Positions 27,067 to 34,891 of a DNA stretch of 64,000 bases are shown in pieces. Each line of letters starts with the position of its first letter. The first letter of the stretch is position 1. The stretch spans positions 62,001-126,000 of the forward strand of contig JAETOJ010000003.1 of assembly GCA_021768085.1 (NCBI GenBank), given 5' to 3'. The stretch is from Bacillota bacterium (GTDB lineage: Bacteria > Bacillota > Clostridia > Oscillospirales > Oscillospiraceae). The translations under genes and the position numbers were made by a program. Below the pieces are notes generated by a model that worked only from the letters and a program-made list of their open reading frames with translations, made no database searches and was not told where the DNA came from.

Positions 27067-28131
27067 ATGACTATCCCTGTCAGCCAAAGCAAAATCCGCG
27101 TCATGGTGGTGGATGACTCCATGGTGGCCCGGAGCCTGATCATCAAGGGCCTGTCTGCCCATCCCCGGCTTGAGGTGGTGGGCTACGCCATCAACACCTT
27201 GGACGCCAGGAACAAAATCCCCCAATACAAGCCCGACGTCATCACTATGGACGTGGAGATGCCCGGGCAGAGCGGCATCGACTTCCTTAAGGAGTACCTG
27301 CCCACCCATCCCATTCCCGTCATCCTGGTCTCCTCCCTGAACCTGAAGGTGTTCGATGCCCTGGCCGTGGGCGCGGTGGACTTTGTGCGCAAGCCGGACG
27401 ATCATGGCACCAGCGAAACCACCTTCCTGGCCGCCCTGGCCCAGAAGGTGGTCATGGCCGCCTCCGCCCGGGTGCGCACCTCCGCGCCGGGAGCGGGCCT
27501 GAAGCCCGCCGTCCCCGCCGGCCCCATCCCCAAGCTGGGCGCCGCCCCCGCCCTGGATCGGGTGGTCATCGGGCTGGGCGCCTCCACTGGCGGCACCGAG
27601 GCCACCCTGGAGGTGATGAAGCGGCTTCCCGCCGACATCCCCCCCATGGTCATCGTCCAGCACATGCCCCCCGGCTTTACCAAGATGTACGCTGAGCGTC
27701 TGAACCGCCTGTGCGCCATGGAGGTGCGGGAGGCCCAGAGCGGCGACGAGCTGCACCGGGGCCTGGCCCTCATCGCCCCCGCCGACCTCCAGTGCCGGGT
27801 GGTGCGCATCGGCACCCGGTACACCGTCAACTGCACCCCTGGGGAGAAGGTCAGCGGCCACCGCCCCTCGGTGGACGCCATGTTCTACTCCATGGCGGAG
27901 ACGGTCACCTGCAAGATGGTGGGCATCATCATGACCGGCATGGGCCAGGACGGCGCCCACGGTCTGCTGGAGATGCGCAAGAAGGGGGCCTACACCATCG
28001 GCCAGGACAAGGAATCCTCCGTGGTGTACGGTATGCCCGGCGTGGCTCAGAACATCGGGGCCGTCATGATCCAGGCTTCCTGTGAAAACGTGGCCAGCGT
28101 GCTGTTGCGGCACCTGAAAACGCTGGGCTGA
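27067..28131 (+). CDS. cheB: Chemotaxis methylesterase CheB
   Basis: 354 residues. Receiver domain with Asp62 (VITMDVEMPG), then a linker and the methylesterase with the catalytic triad Ser173 (GASTGG), His199 (QHMPPGF) and Asp295 (GMGQDGA). It removes receptor methyl groups after phosphorylation by CheA. ATG follows AGGAGG. It ends the cheA operon, with a terminator about 25 bases downstream. Confidence 0.97.
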   Translation: MTIPVSQSKIRVMVVDDSMVARSLIIKGLSAHPRLEVVGYAINTLDARNKIPQYKPDVITMDVEMPGQSGIDFLKEYLPTHPIPVILVSSLNLKVFDALAVGAVDFVRKPDDHGTSETTFLAALAQKVVMAASARVRTSAPGAGLKPAVPAGPIPKLGAAPALDRVVIGLGASTGGTEATLEVMKRLPADIPPMVIVQHMPPGFTKMYAERLNRLCAMEVREAQSGDELHRGLALIAPADLQCRVVRIGTRYTVNCTPGEKVSGHRPSVDAMFYSMAETVTCKMVGIIMTGMGQDGAHGLLEMRKKGAYTIGQDKESSVVYGMPGVAQNIGAVMIQASCENVASVLLRHLKTLG

Positions 28132-28153
28132 CCTCTATTCCCATGTTTTTCCT

Positions 28154-28195
28154 GCCCGAGATCTCTGAAAAGAGACCCCGGGCTCTCTTTTTCGC
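28154..28195 (+). terminator. Terminator of the cheA operon
   Basis: GCCCG...CGGGC outer stem with an inner TCTCT/AGAGA stem, followed by TCTCTTTTTCGCCCTTTTT. Confidence 0.75.
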
Positions 28196-28266
28196 CCTTT
28201 TTAGGCCGTTTTTTCTACTTTTCCGCCCTGGGAACCCACCGTCGCAAAAGAAATTTCCTGCTTTTT

Positions 28267-28294
28267 CTTATGTCCCTGCCAATTTTGCCGATAT
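28267..28294 (+). promoter_or_regulatory. Sigma-28-like promoter of the flgM operon
   Basis: An exact GCCGATAT -10 (28287-28294) stands about 50 bases before flgM. The -35 (CTTA with 16-base spacer) is weak. Confidence 0.6.
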
Positions 28295-28346
28295 AAGTAA
28301 TGAGACAGCATCAACCGAATTGGATATTGAAAAGGATGTGAGTACT

Positions 28347-28655
28347 GTGCTGACCTCGTCCGGTTATGGCGCAATTTCTCCCATCGCCCCGCGGAAGGTC
28401 TACCGGACCCTCGTCGGGCGTGACAGCCGCGCCCAGTCTGCCCAGAGCGGCAGCAATTATGACAGCGTTACCCTCTCCGGATCCGGCCAGGACAACCGGT
28501 TTATGGGGCTTGTGAGCAAGCTCTCCCAGGAGGTGCGCACCGCCACCACCACCGGCGATATCACCGCCCTGCGCCAGCAGGTGGCCGATCACACCTACGT
28601 CCCCGATCCCATGGCCATCGCCGCCCGGATCCTGCGGCTGGGGGAGGGCCTGTAA
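28347..28655 (+). CDS. flgM: Anti-sigma-28 factor FlgM
   Basis: 102 residues with the FlgM pattern: a flexible N-terminal half (YDSVTLSGSG) and a C-terminal helical sigma-binding part (MGLVSKLSQEVRT, LRQQVADHTYVPDPMAIAAR, ending ILRL). It holds FliA inactive until the hook is complete and is then exported. GTG 28347 is chosen because AAGGA precedes it; GTG 28338 would add three residues. The open frame to 28143 crosses the promoter and terminator and is not coding. It overlaps flgN by one base. Confidence 0.85.
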   Translation: MLTSSGYGAISPIAPRKVYRTLVGRDSRAQSAQSGSNYDSVTLSGSGQDNRFMGLVSKLSQEVRTATTTGDITALRQQVADHTYVPDPMAIAARILRLGEGL

Positions 28656-29131
28656 TGGAACAGCTTCACCTGTCCTACCTGAAGCTGCTGGAGGAGCTTA
28701 GCTCCAGCCTGGATCGCCTGGCCCAACTGGCCCAGGAAAAGGCGGCCGCCGTCCGGGCGGATGACCTCATCGCCCTGGATGAAGTGCTCAAGCAGGAGCA
28801 GGCCATGACCCTGAACCTGCGGGGACTGGAGCTGAAACGGCTCAAGCTGGTAGGCCAGCTGGGGCTGGACAAGGTTCCTCTGGACGAGCTGGAGGGGCGC
28901 TGCCCCCCGGAGCTGGCCGACAGGGCCCGGAACACCGTGGACGCCCTGCGGAGCAGCTACACCACCTACCGGAGCTGCGCAGACATGGCCCGCGCTCTGC
29001 TGGAGCTGAATCTCCACCAGATCGAGAAGGTGATCGCCGCCTCCGGCGTGGATCCCGCGGTGTCCGGCTCGGGCTATGAGGCCCCTGATGTGGAGCCCCC
29101 CAAACAGATGAAAACAGACTTCCGCGCCTGA
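28655..29131 (+). CDS. flgN: Flagellar export chaperone FlgN
   Basis: 158 residues, nearly all helix, with the FlgN heptad pattern (LLEELSSSLDRLAQLAQEKA, LDEVLKQEQAMTLNLRGLEL). It is the chaperone for the hook-associated proteins FlgK and FlgL, which follow directly. The last 25 residues are a polar tail. Confidence 0.85.
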   Translation: MEQLHLSYLKLLEELSSSLDRLAQLAQEKAAAVRADDLIALDEVLKQEQAMTLNLRGLELKRLKLVGQLGLDKVPLDELEGRCPPELADRARNTVDALRSSYTTYRSCADMARALLELNLHQIEKVIAASGVDPAVSGSGYEAPDVEPPKQMKTDFRA

Positions 29132-29167
29132 GTCCGCGGAGAGCAGCATGGATAAGGAGTAATCGCT

Positions 29168-31798
29168 ATGGGTACGCTTGGCACCTTTGATTCCTTCACC
29201 ACGGCGCGGCTGGGCATCTACGCCGCCCAGCACGGCCTGCGGGTGACGGGCAACAACATTTCCAACATCAACACCGCGGGCTACACCCGCCAGCGGGTGG
29301 ATCAGGTCAGCTTCAAGACCGGCGGCAACGACCGCTACGCCTCCTTCCTGGAGCGGCACATCGGCAGCGGCGCCCTGGTGTCCGGCATCAACCAGATCCG
29401 GGATCCCTATCTGGACATCCGCTACCGCAACACCTCCTCCAGCACCGCCTATTACGACACCAAGCTCAGCGGCCTGCAGGAGATCGCCTCCATCCTGGAC
29501 GAGGTGGGCAAGGGCGGCAGCTCCGCCGACGGCACCGAGGGCGACGGCCTGCTGTACGCCCAGCTCCAGGAGCTGATGGATCAGCTGCGGGCTTACGGCC
29601 CCAACCCCACCTCCGCCAACAACACCCTGGTGCGCAGCGCGGCGGCGACCTTGGCCATGATGTTCCAGAACTACGCCGGCCGGCTGGAGCAGGTGCGGCT
29701 GGGCACGGAGAAAGATCTGAAGGCCAACGTGGAAGGGGCCAATGAGGTTCTCCGGAACATCCGGGATCTGAACAAGTCCATCCGGGATGCGGAGCTCCAC
29801 GGCGACAAGGCCCTGGAGCTGCGGGACGAGCGCAACCGCCAGATCGATAAGTTGTCCGAGTATATGCACATCAAGGTGGAGTACACCATGGAGGACGTGG
29901 GCGCGGGCATCCAGGTGGAGAAGCTCACCATCTCCCTGGCCAACGACAACCCGGATCCCAAGGTGGACACGGACACCTCCGTGCTGGTGGACGGCCTGTA
30001 CGCCACCCAGCTGTCCATTCCGAAGGAGAAGCCTTACCTCAACCCCTATATGACCTCCGATGATCCCAATCTTGAAAAATTAAAAGGCTATCTGTTTTTG
30101 CAGAAAGTAGATGATCCGGCCAATCCGCCGGATGGCTATACTGCCGCAGATGTTATTAAGATTGACTGGACTAACCCGGACGGCACCGTTGTCAAAATCG
30201 ATGTTGTCGGCACCAACGACCCCGCCGCCGAGGGAGTCCTCATGCGGGAAAACGACAACTATACCATCCAGCTGGGCAAGCTGCTGGACGTGAAGGGCGA
30301 GGAGTGGAAAAACTCCAAGACCACTTGGACGGATGTCGGCGTCCCGGTTGATACCAACGCCATATTCCAAATTGCGGTCAGCGGTAAAAATCTTACTGAT
30401 GGTGCCAAGTTCAAAATTGGCGGCACCGAATATACAGTTGGTACTGACATCGCTCTTAACGCTGCACAGGATCCTGCGCAATTTGCCACATTTGTCGCTG
30501 AGAAGCTCAATGCCGCCACGAATCAAGACGGCACACCAAAATACCCAGATTACGATGTTACGTCAGACGGAAATGGCAACATTATATTCACCGCAAAGAC
30601 CGCAGGCGAAATTGGCAAAAACGGCCCTGCTGCCTGGCCCTCTCTGTCGGTCAACGATCCCGACAACACCGGGTGGATTACGACGGGCAGCATGACCTGC
30701 ACCGATCCCGGCGTGAAATATGAAAAGCCCAATCCCCTCGATCCCCCGGAAGGCACCGAAACCGACCCCGTCACCGGCAACACTGTCACCACCGCCTACG
30801 CCGAGGTAGACGGCAAGTGGTACCGAGTCACCATGGAGACCCAGCACACCCGGGAGGTGGTTCTGGACGACAACGACCTCTATGGCTCCCTCCAGGCCCA
30901 GCGGGAGATGCTCACCGAGGAGGGCGAGTTCTCCACCGCCGACGATATCACCATCGACGAGAACGCCAAAACCAAGCGGGGCATCCCCTACTACCAGAAG
31001 TCCTTCGACCTGCTGGCCCAGCAGATCGCCAAGAGCTTTAACGAGCTCAACCAGGGCTATATGCTGAACCAGAAGGGGAACTATGTGGACAAGGACGGCA
31101 AGGAGCTTGAGCTGGCAGGCAAACCCGTTTCCAAGTATGAAGGGCTGACTACCGAGCAGAAGCAGGCCCTGATTGATGATGGTTACGTGTTGACGGACAA
31201 GGACGGCAACCAAGTCCCCGATCTGGAGCGTTGGCTGGACGCAAAGGGCGGCGTCAAGATGGGCGGCCCCCTGTTCAGCAACCGGAACGACGGCAACGAC
31301 ACCACCGGCATCACCGCCTCCAACATCGCCATCTCCAGCGGCTGGAGCTCCGGCGAGTGGATGGTGATTCCCAAGTTCGAGGTGCTGTTCCCCGACGACG
31401 AGAATCCCGACGGCAGCATAGAAGACACCACCCAGCCCAAAAACATCAACCACATGATCTCCCTCATGGACGCCAAGCTGGTGTACGACCCCAAGGACAT
31501 CGAGCCGGGCGCCGTGGGCAGCAACCTGTTCACCGGCTCCTTCAACGATATGTTCTGCAACATGATGAGCGTACAGGCCAAGGACGCCAAGGAGACCAAC
31601 ATCGCCCTCAACAACGATTACACCACCCTGGTTGCCCTGGACAGCAGCCGTGAGGGCGTGTCCGGCGTGGATCTCAACGACGAGGCCATGAACATGATGC
31701 AGTATCATAAGGCCATGAATGCAGCCATGCGTCTGATGACCGCCATCGACGAGGCCCTTGACCGGCTGATCAACAATACCGGCATCGCCGGACGCTAA
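29168..31798 (+). CDS. flgK: Flagellar hook-associated protein 1 FlgK
   Basis: 876 residues, longer than typical FlgK (about 450-650). The N-terminus (LRVTGNNISNINTAGYTRQR) and C-terminus (LNDEAMNMMQYHKAMNAAMR) are the conserved ends that build the hook-filament junction. The middle carries an insertion around residues 300-520 coded by markedly AT-richer DNA (24/60 G+C at 30361-30420 against 42/60 at 31261-31320). It contains a module GGTEYTVGTDIALNAAQDPA and YDVTSDGNGNIIFTAKTAGE. The insert is probably surface exposed. ATG follows AAGGAG. Confidence 0.95.
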   Translation: MGTLGTFDSFTTARLGIYAAQHGLRVTGNNISNINTAGYTRQRVDQVSFKTGGNDRYASFLERHIGSGALVSGINQIRDPYLDIRYRNTSSSTAYYDTKLSGLQEIASILDEVGKGGSSADGTEGDGLLYAQLQELMDQLRAYGPNPTSANNTLVRSAAATLAMMFQNYAGRLEQVRLGTEKDLKANVEGANEVLRNIRDLNKSIRDAELHGDKALELRDERNRQIDKLSEYMHIKVEYTMEDVGAGIQVEKLTISLANDNPDPKVDTDTSVLVDGLYATQLSIPKEKPYLNPYMTSDDPNLEKLKGYLFLQKVDDPANPPDGYTAADVIKIDWTNPDGTVVKIDVVGTNDPAAEGVLMRENDNYTIQLGKLLDVKGEEWKNSKTTWTDVGVPVDTNAIFQIAVSGKNLTDGAKFKIGGTEYTVGTDIALNAAQDPAQFATFVAEKLNAATNQDGTPKYPDYDVTSDGNGNIIFTAKTAGEIGKNGPAAWPSLSVNDPDNTGWITTGSMTCTDPGVKYEKPNPLDPPEGTETDPVTGNTVTTAYAEVDGKWYRVTMETQHTREVVLDDNDLYGSLQAQREMLTEEGEFSTADDITIDENAKTKRGIPYYQKSFDLLAQQIAKSFNELNQGYMLNQKGNYVDKDGKELELAGKPVSKYEGLTTEQKQALIDDGYVLTDKDGNQVPDLERWLDAKGGVKMGGPLFSNRNDGNDTTGITASNIAISSGWSSGEWMVIPKFEVLFPDDENPDGSIEDTTQPKNINHMISLMDAKLVYDPKDIEPGAVGSNLFTGSFNDMFCNMMSVQAKDAKETNIALNNDYTTLVALDSSREGVSGVDLNDEAMNMMQYHKAMNAAMRLMTAIDEALDRLINNTGIAGR

Positions 31799-31816
31799 GC
31801 AAGGAGGTAAGGCACA

Positions 31817-33190
31817 ATGATTCGCGCCACAACCGGCGGCGTGCTGAAAAGCTACCGCGCAAACCTGATGAATTCCTTCATCGGCATGAACAAATCCCGG
31901 GACACCGTGCTGTCCCAGCGCATTTTCAATTCCTTCGCCGAGGATCCCGCCGCCGCCGCCAAGGCCTTCCGGCTGCGCAAGTCCCGCATGACGGTGAACA
32001 GCCAGCACGCCATCTGCTCCGACACGCTGAAAAAGTATCAGACCGCCTACAGCTGCCTCCAGTCCATGGACGAGGCGCTGGACACCGAGACCGCCTCCCC
32101 CCTGAACACCATCAAGGGCATGACGCAGAAGTGGCTCAACGACCCCACCGGCGACGCCCGGGAGCAGCTCACCAAGGCGCTGGATCAGATGTCCCAGATT
32201 CTGGTGCAGGACATGAACCAGAAGTACGGCGACAACTTCATCTTCGCCGGGGCGGACGGCCACAACGTGCCCTTCGAGATCAAGGACAACAAGCTGTACT
32301 ACCGGGGCGTGCCCGTGGACGCGGCGGTGCCCAAGGTGATACTGGGCAAAGACGGAAATCCTATGTCGATTGACCCCGCTACCAACCAGATCACGCCTGC
32401 GGTCAATCCCAACGATGTCGTCTATGTGAAACTGGACACCTCCGCCCTGATCAAGGCCTCTGATTATAATGACCTTGTTGATGCGGGAGAGCCTTTGCCC
32501 AACGTTGCGTGGGCCGACCCCGGTGCCGGCAAGATTCAGTTCTTCAACGCACAGGGTGAGATCGTTGACAACGACACCTACACGGGCACTGGCGACGACA
32601 TATACTACCTCAACATGGACAAGGCCGAGACCATGACCACCAAGGAGTACAATGCCCAGAAGCTGGACGCCGAGAAGCTGGAATACCTCAAAAACGAGAA
32701 GCACTACGTGGACATCGGCCTGGGCTTCCAGGAGAACGAGAAAGGCGAGCTGATCCCCTCCAGCGGCTTCAACGCCGCCCTGAACGGCATCAACTTCTTC
32801 GGCTGCGGCCTGGACGAGGACGGCGACCCCAAGAACATCTACTCCCTGGTGCAGAAGATGACGCAGCTCTCCAACAGCGTGCCCGAGGGCAGCGAATGGG
32901 GTGGCAGCGTGTGGGACGAGTTTGACCGCCTGGTGGGCAAGCTGGAGACCGCTTCCTCCAACTTCAAGACCGAGTTCACCAACATGGCCGCCAGCACCAC
33001 CAAGCTGGAGAACAACGAGCAGCTGCTGGAGGACAACTTTTACAACCTACAGGAGCAGTACGCCGCCATTGAGGACGTGGACATGGTGGACTCCATCACC
33101 TCCTTCATCTGGGCCCAGTACTGCTACAACGCAGCGCTGAAGGTAGGCAACAGCGTTCTGTCTGAAAGCCTAATGGATTATTTAAATTAA
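31817..33190 (+). CDS. flgL: Flagellar hook-associated protein FlgL
   Basis: 457 residues. The N-terminus (FIGMNKSRDTVLSQRIFNSF, then EDPAAAAKAFRLRKS) and C-terminus (WAQYCYNAALKVGNSVLSES) are those of FlgL, the outer junction protein on which filament assembles. The central domain is extended, and codons around 32340-32560 use more A/T at third positions than the flanks. It lies 18 bases after flgK, with AAGGAGG before the ATG. Confidence 0.93.
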   Translation: MIRATTGGVLKSYRANLMNSFIGMNKSRDTVLSQRIFNSFAEDPAAAAKAFRLRKSRMTVNSQHAICSDTLKKYQTAYSCLQSMDEALDTETASPLNTIKGMTQKWLNDPTGDAREQLTKALDQMSQILVQDMNQKYGDNFIFAGADGHNVPFEIKDNKLYYRGVPVDAAVPKVILGKDGNPMSIDPATNQITPAVNPNDVVYVKLDTSALIKASDYNDLVDAGEPLPNVAWADPGAGKIQFFNAQGEIVDNDTYTGTGDDIYYLNMDKAETMTTKEYNAQKLDAEKLEYLKNEKHYVDIGLGFQENEKGELIPSSGFNAALNGINFFGCGLDEDGDPKNIYSLVQKMTQLSNSVPEGSEWGGSVWDEFDRLVGKLETASSNFKTEFTNMAASTTKLENNEQLLEDNFYNLQEQYAAIEDVDMVDSITSFIWAQYCYNAALKVGNSVLSESLMDYLN

Positions 33191-33237
33191 CCCCGGCATT
33201 TTGATCCCCGATTGAGAAAGGAGCAGAAAATGAGACC

Positions 33238-33846
33238 ATGTATCCGCTAATTGAAATCAAAACCGTCCCCATTGAGATTGAGATGAAGGTCTCCCATGCC
33301 AAGCTGGAATATACCCGCGGCACCGCTGATCTGGAAATCTCCCGGGGGGAGGGCGGCCTGAGCATCAAGAGCCGTCCCATCAAGCTGAACATTGACACTT
33401 TCGAGGCCCGCAATTCGGTGGTGCCCACCGCCATGCGCTCTGTGGAGCAGTACGCCCAGCAGGGTCAGCAGGCGTCCTACACCGCCACCGCTACCTACGC
33501 CCAACAGGGCCAGATGCTGCTGGAGGCGAAAATCGGGCAGGACATGATCGGACAGTTCGCGGCGGAATCCACCATGAAGAACTACAAGCCCAACTCGGGC
33601 ATCAAGTTCCTGCCCTCCGTTCCCCCCGAGATCACCTGGGATCCAGGTGAGATGCACATCCGCTACGAGATGGATAAGCTGAACTTCGACTGGCGCATGA
33701 ACGAGCCCAAGTTCGAGTTCACCCCCGGGGACATCGAGCTGTCCGTCACCCAGCAGCCCGACGTGATCATCAAGTACGTGGGCGGCCCGCTGTATGTGCC
33801 CCCCTCCTCCGATCCCAACTACGAACCGATAGACGTGGAGGCATAA
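33238..33846 (+). CDS. DUF6470 family protein (YviE-like)
   Basis: 202 residues. LEISRGEGGLSIKSRPIKLN and the later FLPSVPPEITWDPGEMHIRY and GDIELSVTQQPDVIIKYVGG stretches match the YviE/DUF6470 family, which lies between flgL and fliW in Bacillus and many Clostridia. The role is unknown; the constant position suggests a hook-filament junction or FliW-related function. No signal peptide or membrane segment. Confidence 0.8.
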   Translation: MYPLIEIKTVPIEIEMKVSHAKLEYTRGTADLEISRGEGGLSIKSRPIKLNIDTFEARNSVVPTAMRSVEQYAQQGQQASYTATATYAQQGQMLLEAKIGQDMIGQFAAESTMKNYKPNSGIKFLPSVPPEITWDPGEMHIRYEMDKLNFDWRMNEPKFEFTPGDIELSVTQQPDVIIKYVGGPLYVPPSSDPNYEPIDVEA

Positions 33847-33877
33847 GCGCCCGTCGGTATGACAGGAGGCAATCTGA

Positions 33878-34330
33878 TTGAAGCTCCAAGCCAAATACTT
33901 TGGAGAGATCGAATACTTGGAGGAGGACATCCTCACCTTCCCCGCCGGCCTGTTCGGCTTTGAGGAGGAACACCAGTTCCTGCTGCTCCCCTTTGACGGG
34001 AGCGCGGGTTCCCTGTTGTGCTTCCAGAGCGTCCAGACCCCCGCCCTGGCCTTTGTGGCCATGAATCCCTTCGCCCTGCTGCCGGAGTACACCCCTGTGC
34101 TCCAGCCCGGCGAGCTGAAGGAGCTGGGGGTAGCGGATAGTCAAGAGCTGGGCTTCTATGTGCTGTGCGTGGTGAAAAAGCCCGTGGCGGACAGCACGGT
34201 GAATCTGAAATGCCCTGTGGCCATTAACCCGGACACCCGGGTGGCCCGGCAGGTGATTTTGGAGGCCGACGCCTATGAAATGCGCCACCCCCTGGCCCAG
34301 TTTGGAACAGAGGAGGGCACCCCATGTTGA
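33878..34330 (+). CDS. fliW: Flagellar assembly factor FliW
   Basis: 150 residues. YFGEIEYLEEDILTFPAGLF, GFEEEHQFLLLPFD and the final RQVILEADAYEMRHPL are FliW signatures. By family knowledge FliW binds flagellin and CsrA, freeing CsrA to block flagellin translation when flagellin is low. It starts with TTG 33878, with AGGAGG eight bases upstream. Its end overlaps csrA by seven bases, typical of this pair. Confidence 0.95.
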   Translation: MKLQAKYFGEIEYLEEDILTFPAGLFGFEEEHQFLLLPFDGSAGSLLCFQSVQTPALAFVAMNPFALLPEYTPVLQPGELKELGVADSQELGFYVLCVVKKPVADSTVNLKCPVAINPDTRVARQVILEADAYEMRHPLAQFGTEEGTPC

Positions 34331-34596
34331 TCCTGCAACGCAAAGCCGGCGAGTCCCTGGTCATAGGGGAAGATATCACCATCCGGGTGGTTTCGGTGGA
34401 CGGCACGCGGGTGCGGCTGGCCATCTCCGCGCCGGAGGATGTACCCATCCTGCGCAGCGAGCTTGTCATCGCCACCGCCGCCAACCGGGACTCCGCCATG
34501 GAGGAATCCGCCCCTGCTGAGCTGTTGGATCTGCTGGGCGGCGTGCTGGACCATAAGACCCAGCCCCCGGAGGATCCGGGGCGAAAGGAGGACTGA
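34324..34596 (+). CDS. csrA: Carbon storage/translation regulator CsrA
   Basis: 90 residues. MLILQRKAGESLVIGEDITI and RVRLAISAPEDVPILRSEL are the RNA-binding core. It has about 20 residues more at the C-terminus than most CsrA. It binds GGA motifs in mRNA leaders, classically that of flagellin, and is held in check by FliW. The ATG lies inside the end of fliW. Confidence 0.95.
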   Translation: MLILQRKAGESLVIGEDITIRVVSVDGTRVRLAISAPEDVPILRSELVIATAANRDSAMEESAPAELLDLLGGVLDHKTQPPEDPGRKED

Positions 34597-34599
34597 CCT

Positions 34600-34782
34600 A
34601 TGATGGAATCTATCGCCAGCATGGCGATGGGCATGAGCGCTGCTTCCTTTGCCACCAACTACTCCCTTTCCGTCACCAAAAAGATGATGGACAGTCAGGA
34701 GCTGGCTGGACAAGAGCTGCTCAAGATGCTGGAAGCTGTTCCCGCCCCTCCCAAAGGCCAGTACATCGACACCTACGCGTAA
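34600..34782 (+). CDS. YjfB-type putative motility protein
   Basis: A 60-residue protein with a helical pattern (MAMGMSAASFATNYSLSVTK, GQELLKMLEAVP) that fits the small YjfB/putative motility protein family often found in flagellar operons. Its function is not known. It begins three bases after csrA and is followed by the operon terminator. Confidence 0.65.
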   Translation: MMESIASMAMGMSAASFATNYSLSVTKKMMDSQELAGQELLKMLEAVPAPPKGQYIDTYA

Positions 34783-34789
34783 GCGGCAA

Positions 34790-34819
34790 AAAAAGCCGAT
34801 CCTTCGGGATCGGCTTTTT
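34790..34819 (+). terminator. Terminator of the flgM operon
   Basis: A perfect 13-bp stem AAAAAGCCGATCC, loop TTCG, GGATCGGCTTTTT. Confidence 0.93.
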
Positions 34820-34874
34820 GCTGTCCTGGGACTGGGCTGCCAGGAATCTGGCTATACTTTGAGGGATACTCTGC

Positions 34875-34882
34875 AAAGGAGG
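34875..34882 (+). promoter_or_regulatory. Ribosome binding site that points to a CTG start
   Basis: AAAGGAGG is the ideal Shine-Dalgarno sequence. The only start-like codon in frame at suitable distance is CTG 34892, nine bases downstream. The upstream TTG at 34859 has no ribosome site. Confidence 0.55.
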
Positions 34883-34891
34883 CGTTTCCCC

